The translations under genes and the position numbers were made by a program. The notes beneath the pieces were generated by a model that saw only the letters and a list, made by a program, of their open reading frames with translations, did no database searches and had not been told where the DNA came from. A stretch of DNA of 64,000 bases. It comes from Channa striata. Taxonomy: Eukaryota; Chordata; Actinopteri; Anabantiformes; Channidae. The DNA is taken from the NCBI GenBank assembly GCA_033026295.1, contig CM065168.1, positions 27,268,306 to 27,332,305 of the forward strand, in the 5' to 3' direction. This document shows, in pieces, positions 58,960-64,000 of the stretch; position 1 is the stretch's first letter; every line of letters starts with the position of its first letter.

Positions 58960-59330
58960 TGGGAGAAGAATAATAACCCGCTCTCACTCAGCAGCTCATC
59001 CTCCAAGTTCGTCTCCCCCGTCTGCGATGACAGCACTGTCTTCTGGTGTGTGCTGCTTCTTGTCTCTCGGCACATCGTGTACCCATTAACAAGGCCCTAT
59101 GTGAAACCCAGTGCCCCCCCTCCTCCATCATCTTCCTCTCCTCACAGTCGACACGTCCTGGCTGAAGCTAAGTGCTCTGACGCAGCGCACGTGCACGAGG
59201 GAGCAGCCGCCCGGTGCGGATAAGAAACAGCTAAGGGTGGTGGCGGGATGGAGGCGCTGGCTCTTTCTTTATCAAAAGATTATATTTAAAAGAGTTCGGG
59301 CGCGTTCCCTGCTAAAAGGGAAACATTGGA
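58960..59330. other. CpG-richer patch
   Basis: CpG dinucleotides are locally more frequent (for example ACGCAGCGCACGTGCACGAG and CAGCCGCCCGGTGCGGATAA at about 59180-59225) than in the surrounding DNA. The patch could be a small regulatory element or a weak CpG island. It contains CACGTG, an E-box, inside GCACGTGC. There is no TATA box in a useful position and no adjoining gene. Confidence 0.3.
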
Positions 59331-60895
59331 TGTGTGCTACTTAGTGTCCAGGAAGAAAGTGGTTGTAGTTCAACAGTGGGCGTTATGTTAGATCATTTTT
59401 AGAATCAAGCAAATGTGTTCAGTTAGTGGCGTGGTGCACCTGCTGTGGTTGTGGTCAGAAATCGTTCCTTCTAAATGCGCTGTTTTTAATTCTTGATTTG
59501 AATTACCTGTGGGTTTCTCGCATTACATGAATATTTAAAGCTGAACTAGTGATGATTATCATTATGTGAAACTAGCAGTGATAGCAACGGCTGAACCTGC
59601 TGTGCTGCTGTTGTACTTTTCATCTTGCCAGTTTCAAGGTAACTTTGAAAGCCAAGGAACAAAGAGTTAATTCACACGACACAAGCTCTGGGAAAGGTGA
59701 TATTTGATTGAATTCGATTAGTTGTAGTAGGTACACGGGCATTAGAGGTGCAAACTTACCCAATCAGCTTCTTACAGCGCCATTCACCACTGGCTGCGAT
59801 GGCCTTTGCATAACCTGGTGATCATAGGCACTATTACATTTTTAACGTCGAGCCTTGTCCACTGCAACATTAAAACCACAAGATAGTGTTTATGTTGTGG
59901 CCGATCAGCTGAAAGGGAACCTATGTGAAGCAATAAAAATGACACAAATGTTATAGTTTATCGGTTTGAACCCTCTTAAATTTAAATTTCCCTTTTGCTG
60001 ATTCCTTCACTCTACAGTTTCATTCCTACTGCTCAACAACTTGACAATATAGGTCGTCTGTCGCTTCTCTCTGATACAAGTTTCCAGTGTAATATCACCC
60101 TCCTCGTGTCAAAATGACATAACCACAACAGGAGAAATTGCTAAATTCATTGCTGTGACACCTTTGCTCGTTTCTTTGAAGCGACCACTAAAGTACCCAT
60201 TTGAACATTTTCCAATCCTTTCACGTGTTGCATCCGCTGGGACACTCTCAGCCAGGAACTCAGTGAGGTCACTGTGACCTCAGTATGAATTGAAAAGCGC
60301 CGAACAGTGAGATCGCATTATACATAAATAACACTAATGTCTCGCGACACACCCAAACACAATAATAAGAACACAAACACAATCACAGACATGTGTAAAT
60401 ACATGGGACTCATATGCCAGAGTATTCTTCAGCGTAGACTCTGGGAAACATTTCTGTGAACAATTTCTTGTATCCATGGAGCTTCCAATCTGTATATAAT
60501 TTTTCAGGGCATTGTAATATGAGGATATAATATCTTGACCTTCCTTCCCTTTTCAGTGATGTGTTTTCACTAATAATCTCCCCACATGTATTGGCTCTGT
60601 ATTCATCTTAAACTAATGGTGAAATTAGCACATTCGTGACTGTCCCTGTAGTTTTTCGTCAGAGCGAAGTCGCTCTCCGCTGCAGATGTGTACACAGTCA
60701 GATTGAGAGATTTGCCATTTTGGAATACAGTCAAACTTGAAAGTGACTCAGGAGAGGCATATAATCTACAGTGTTATCTGTGACAGGATTCAAAGGCAGC
60801 AATGAGAGGGGACCCCAGGACATTTATGGGGACTAAGTAGCTCTATCTGGCCTAGGCTGGATCAGCACAAAGTGGGGTAGAGATGCTTTGATCAC

Positions 60896-60899
<4 letters not shown>
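59331..60899. other. Unique noncoding DNA
   Basis: No gene or recognisable repeat was found. Confidence 0.5.

Positions 60900-60929
<30 letters not shown>
60900..60929. repeat. (CA)15 microsatellite
   Basis: A pure CA array followed by TATATG. The minus-strand frame over it (60833-61015) is a Val-Cys artefact. Confidence 0.96.
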
Positions 60930-60934
<5 letters not shown>

Positions 60935-61695
60935 GAACTGTGGAAAGAAATACCATGATTCTTTTAGTTTATTCCAGGTGATGAATAACTCAGAAAAGCA
61001 CATACACAGAGGCACTTGTGGTCTATTTTGGAATGTGATTTAACAGCTCTGACATGAGCACAATAGCACATCATCTATGTTCAAGGAAAAATGAAGAAAA
61101 CAGCACTAAAAAACAAAAGAGGCTGGAACGATACCGCTGCACTGCTTGTTGTTTGCACGCTTGCTTTCTATTCACTGAACATTATCATCTTACCAAAACA
61201 AAACAAAACTAAAGCACTTGTTACTTTTGATCAATTGTTTTGTGAACACCGAGAGGCACTTTGGTGCCAACTTTCCGCTCTGCGGGAGAAACTAAAGTTC
61301 TATCGCATGCGAAAAGTCACGATATGGAGTTCATCTAGTACACAGCCAATCAGCAAAGAACTAGATGTGTTAAGGTTTTCAGGCCATCTCTGTCAGGTTG
61401 TGAGGTGAAAAAAAGAAGAAAGGAGGTGGGTTAGAAATCATGGGTGGAGTTATTGGTCTGGAGTTAGACCCAAACCCATAACACGTAGTATGAGCTTTAA
61501 ACTGAGGTGCCACAAAGGGGCTGATGTGTAGGGTTTTTTAATAATGTATCATGAAAGGACACGACTGGGGCCTTGTTCATTGTGCATGAGCTGCACACAG
61601 AAAGGGATGTTACACTTTACATGAAAAATAGAATGAGAGAAGAAGCCACCTCTGGAGGCATCTCAACTCGAGTTTGATGTCCAAGTGTGAGACTT
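60930..61695. other. Unique noncoding DNA with a 105-codon open frame
   Basis: The plus frame 61091-61408 starts at ATG and encodes a basic protein with one hydrophobic stretch (residues about 16-35). I recognise no domain. It lacks a convincing Kozak context or splice sites, and the neighbouring DNA looks noncoding, so it is not called a gene. Confidence 0.4.
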
Positions 61696-61738
61696 TGCTT
61701 TAGTCCCGTGATACAGAGACTCTGGCTAGACTAAAGCA
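61696..61738. repeat. 43-bp hairpin with 10-bp arms
   Basis: TGCTTTAGTC (61696-61705) and its exact complement GACTAAAGCA (61729-61738) are separated by 23 bases. It is a small perfect inverted repeat with no assigned role. Confidence 0.75.
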
Positions 61739-61881
61739 CGCAAACTTCCTGCCAATATGATGCTTCTTCCTTAACTAGAGAAGAAACAAAAATCAAACAC
61801 ACAAATACTGAAAAAACCTTGTCATCACAGAGATAGATAGTATTAGGATTCTGGAGCACATAGAAGGTGCTGAATGAGCAC

Positions 61882-61920
61882 ACAGTGACAATAGGAACAT
61901 TGTCTCTATATTGTCACTGT
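61882..61920. repeat. 39-bp hairpin with 12-bp arms
   Basis: ACAGTGACAATA and TATTGTCACTGT are exact inverted copies with a 15-base loop. The stem is too short for a microRNA precursor. Confidence 0.8.
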
Positions 61921-62313
61921 CAACACAGGAAAAACCCAAAGAAAGTGGCTCCTCAGCAGTTTATCTAGAGAATATACACTGAATTCTGTAGCCAGTTTAA
62001 ATCATTTTTTTTAGAATACTGCAAAATTATCAGCATAAAGCTTTTTAAAAATCTTATCCGTGGGTATATTAACAGTTTTGTTCTAGCACATTGAGTAAAA
62101 TTTTACGTAACACTTGTTACTTGAGTACAGCTGCCAATGTGTTTTTTATGGACCTCATGAATACAGCACATCTGCTGCCCTAGGGCCACATATACACCTG
62201 TACTAATGTTATAGAAGGGATATTAATAGAAGGGATTAATACGTTTTTTTAAAACCCACACGTTCACTTTATCACTATAAGCAAAGCCAGATCGACGTGC
62301 TACAGTGAAGCAG
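61921..62313. other. Unique noncoding DNA
   Basis: AT-rich. An ATAGAAGGGAT word is repeated near 62210-62236. No gene. Confidence 0.5.
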
Positions 62314-62345
62314 TTACCATATGTCTGAAATTTGACATATGGTAA
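62314..62345. repeat. 32-bp palindrome-like hairpin with 12-bp arms
   Basis: TTACCATATGTC and GACATATGGTAA are exact inverted copies around an 8-base loop. It could be a dimeric protein site or chance. No matching copy was seen elsewhere in the window. Confidence 0.8.
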
Positions 62346-63203
62346 ATGGAATTCTTGTTTTACTACTGAACAGCTTCTTCAGGAAAATACGAATTGGTAA
62401 AATCAGTAGATTTGACGGCTGTCACACTGGTGGGGTCTTATTATCAGCATATAAATATGGCTTTTAGGTAACATTCTGCCTTCTCATGGTCTGACAATAA
62501 AATCTAACAGCTGCAGTAAATATTAATATTGGTCACATAGTTGCGGAAAGAAACGTCCCTAATGGAGGAGGATGGGATGAATGGGGGGCATCAAAGCAAT
62601 GGATGTTTAATTGGGAGATAGAGGTTTGTTTCTAACCTAAGATAGTGTTTGGACTTTTCCTAAATCTGTCTCTGTTGGGATGTTTTGGTGTCTACACCTG
62701 ACACAGGTTCGTGTTAACTCTGCAACCACCACAACATCTGTTGGACACACAAACACCTACAGAACCAATCAGCTGATTACAGCTGATAACTGCCCATTGA
62801 AGGCGATGCCTCCAGAATTTCTCCTCCCAAATGTTTTTATTTCCCACTTGAGAACCAGAGAGCTAACAAGAAAGAAGTTCCACTGCCATGACTCAGCTCT
62901 CAGACGGCTGCACAGATGTGTTTTGTTTTTCTAACTGTTCCCACCAATTTTTACAAAAAGTTGCACAAAACTTTAAATTTAGTTTTACCGGATGATACAT
63001 TGTACTGGATGAAATCAAAGGTTAAACTAACAGTTGCAGGTACTCCTTTGTGCTTTGTGGGTCCTTTATGGTCATGACAATAACGTTTGTTTATCCAAGA
63101 GAAAGATGACATTCAGTATTATACGGCAAGGCAGAGGCATGTGTTATTAACACAGCATCTAATTTGCAACAACAGTGTACCAATGTCAAAGCACCGTACT
63201 TAC
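62346..63203. other. Unique noncoding DNA
   Basis: No recognised gene or repeat. If the candidate exon to the right is real, this stretch would be the start of its downstream intron on the minus strand. Confidence 0.45.
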
Positions 63204-63442
63204 ATATTCTTGAGATATTTGAAAAAACACAAAAGAAGCCTGTGACTCCTCGCTCGCTCCCCTTCAGACACCCCAGGCAAAACCCTGATATTACAAGACT
63301 CGGTGGACATAAATGATTGAAAGTCATCTGTTCTCATCTTCTGCTCTTTCACAAATATCATATAGCTTCTGCGTGTGATGTTGACAGCTGGATCAAAGAC
63401 GAGAGGAGTGAACGCTTCAACAGCCCCAGCACAAGCCAGTTC
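63204..63442 (-). CDS. Candidate internal coding exon, armadillo-like start (gene unknown)
   Basis: On the minus strand a 239-base open segment is bounded upstream by GTTTTATGTTTTACAG (a good splice acceptor, AG ending at 63443) and downstream by a consensus donor GTAAGT beginning at 63203. The frame stays open throughout and closes three bases into the intron. The first residues, ELACAGAVEAFTPLVFDP, resemble the G-A-V-x-x-L-x-P-L-(L/V) pattern of armadillo repeats. The rest (SYMIFVKEQKMRTDDFQSF and onward) is charged and protein-like at first but less so towards the end, so the true donor could lie earlier. The exon would be phase 0 at its start and phase 2 at its end. I do not recognise the gene. 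A chance open frame between cryptic splice signals is a real alternative. Confidence 0.33.
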
Positions 63443-64000
63443 CTGTAAAACATAAAACAATACGAACTGTCAGTCAAATCAACTGAGTGCAGTACAACAG
63501 GATTCCTTCTGAATTAATGTAACTCTTGTGTTCAATTCTTTAATATATAGAAAAGAAAATATGCGTTTTTCTCAGGTGTTTTGCTACATGCTCAATTTTT
63601 CTGTAATAGTGACCATGCCTTCAATCAAAGCATTTCTGTGCTCCTTATACATGAGCAGCTACAAAAGAAGTATTAGTCTGACATACAGTGGGAATGTCCC
63701 AGCATGATCCACTGCTGTGTCATGACGAATGCTGCAGCGCTGCTTCTCTTTAGGCCTCTTGGAGGTGAAAGATGGTGGGTGTCTCGTAGAGAGCCATCTG
63801 TTATGATTATGGGGACCCTGAAGGGGTGAGCGGTGACTAAAGTGGGCTTCTAATTGAATTGAGTGTAGACGTAATCTTGTCAAAGTGCTGGGGTTGCTGG
63901 CACCTCAGCTAGCCACTGCTCCACGGGCTTCTTTTTACCCCGATGCTGAAATAATGCACAACATGGTGCGGTCTGTCTTAGACTCCCTGTGTGTGTGGCT
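63443..64000. other. Unique noncoding DNA to the window edge
   Basis: No further exon was found upstream (to the right) on the minus strand. The frame 63659-63883 (minus) is a short unrecognised open stretch. If the exon at 63204-63442 is genuine, this is part of its upstream intron. Confidence 0.45.

Noticed and set aside
61091..61408. 105-codon plus-strand frame with a hydrophobic stretch
   Set aside because: It looked briefly like a small membrane protein, but there is no family resemblance and no promoter or splice evidence.

Overview
The window looks like nuclear DNA from a bony fish, probably a spiny-rayed (percomorph) teleost. The evidence is abundant (CA)n/(GT)n microsatellites, remnants of the Tc1/mariner, piggyBac, hAT and LINE families typical of fish genomes, and a medium-copy repeat whose 'cagaaccaggctcagggtg' core I recognise from percomorph genomes. 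No prokaryotic features are present (no operons, ribosome-binding-site-led ORFs or CRISPR arrays). No complete gene can be supported. The longest open frames (132, 120, 116 and 112 codons) are compositional accidents or sit in noncoding-looking DNA. The best reading is an intergenic region or one or more large introns of a vertebrate gene, with at most one candidate coding exon on the minus strand near the right end (63204-63442).

Layout. 1-4862: AT-rich unique DNA with a CTCF-like site (3094-3112) and a 43-bp tandem duplication. 4863-7155: a percomorph repeat split by a 1396-bp insertion that looks like a solo LTR, with TG...CA ends and a 4-bp target duplication. 7156-23754: mostly unique sequence with microsatellites, a G-rich tract, a 62-bp sequence present twice 3.3 kb apart, and several stretches that look like conserved noncoding elements. 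23755-26512: a transposon cluster with a frameshifted LINE reverse-transcriptase fragment, a diverged 200-bp duplication around a (GT)20 array, a decayed Tc1-type transposon with 73-bp terminal inverted repeats, and a 477-bp TTAA-flanked piggyBac-type nonautonomous element. 26513-47798: a 400-bp purine-rich tract, a 98-bp hairpin, an hAT-like fragment, a LINE 3' end, and more conserved-noncoding-like sequence. 47799-53115: a second and a third Tc1-type relic, the third interrupted by a 208-bp insertion with an 8-bp target duplication, plus a 136-bp LINE 3' end with a 16-bp target duplication and a T-rich degenerate repeat. 53116-64000: mostly unique DNA, a (CA)15 array, three small perfect hairpins and the candidate exon.

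No genes here work together as a pathway. The window's story is insertion history: at least three independent nested or precisely bounded insertions can be read directly from target-site duplications. I found no convincing undescribed system. Conserved-noncoding calls rest only on texture (homeodomain-type TAAT cores, mixed composition, absence of repeats) and need cross-species alignment. Transposon family assignments come from remembered family consensus features and were not searched.
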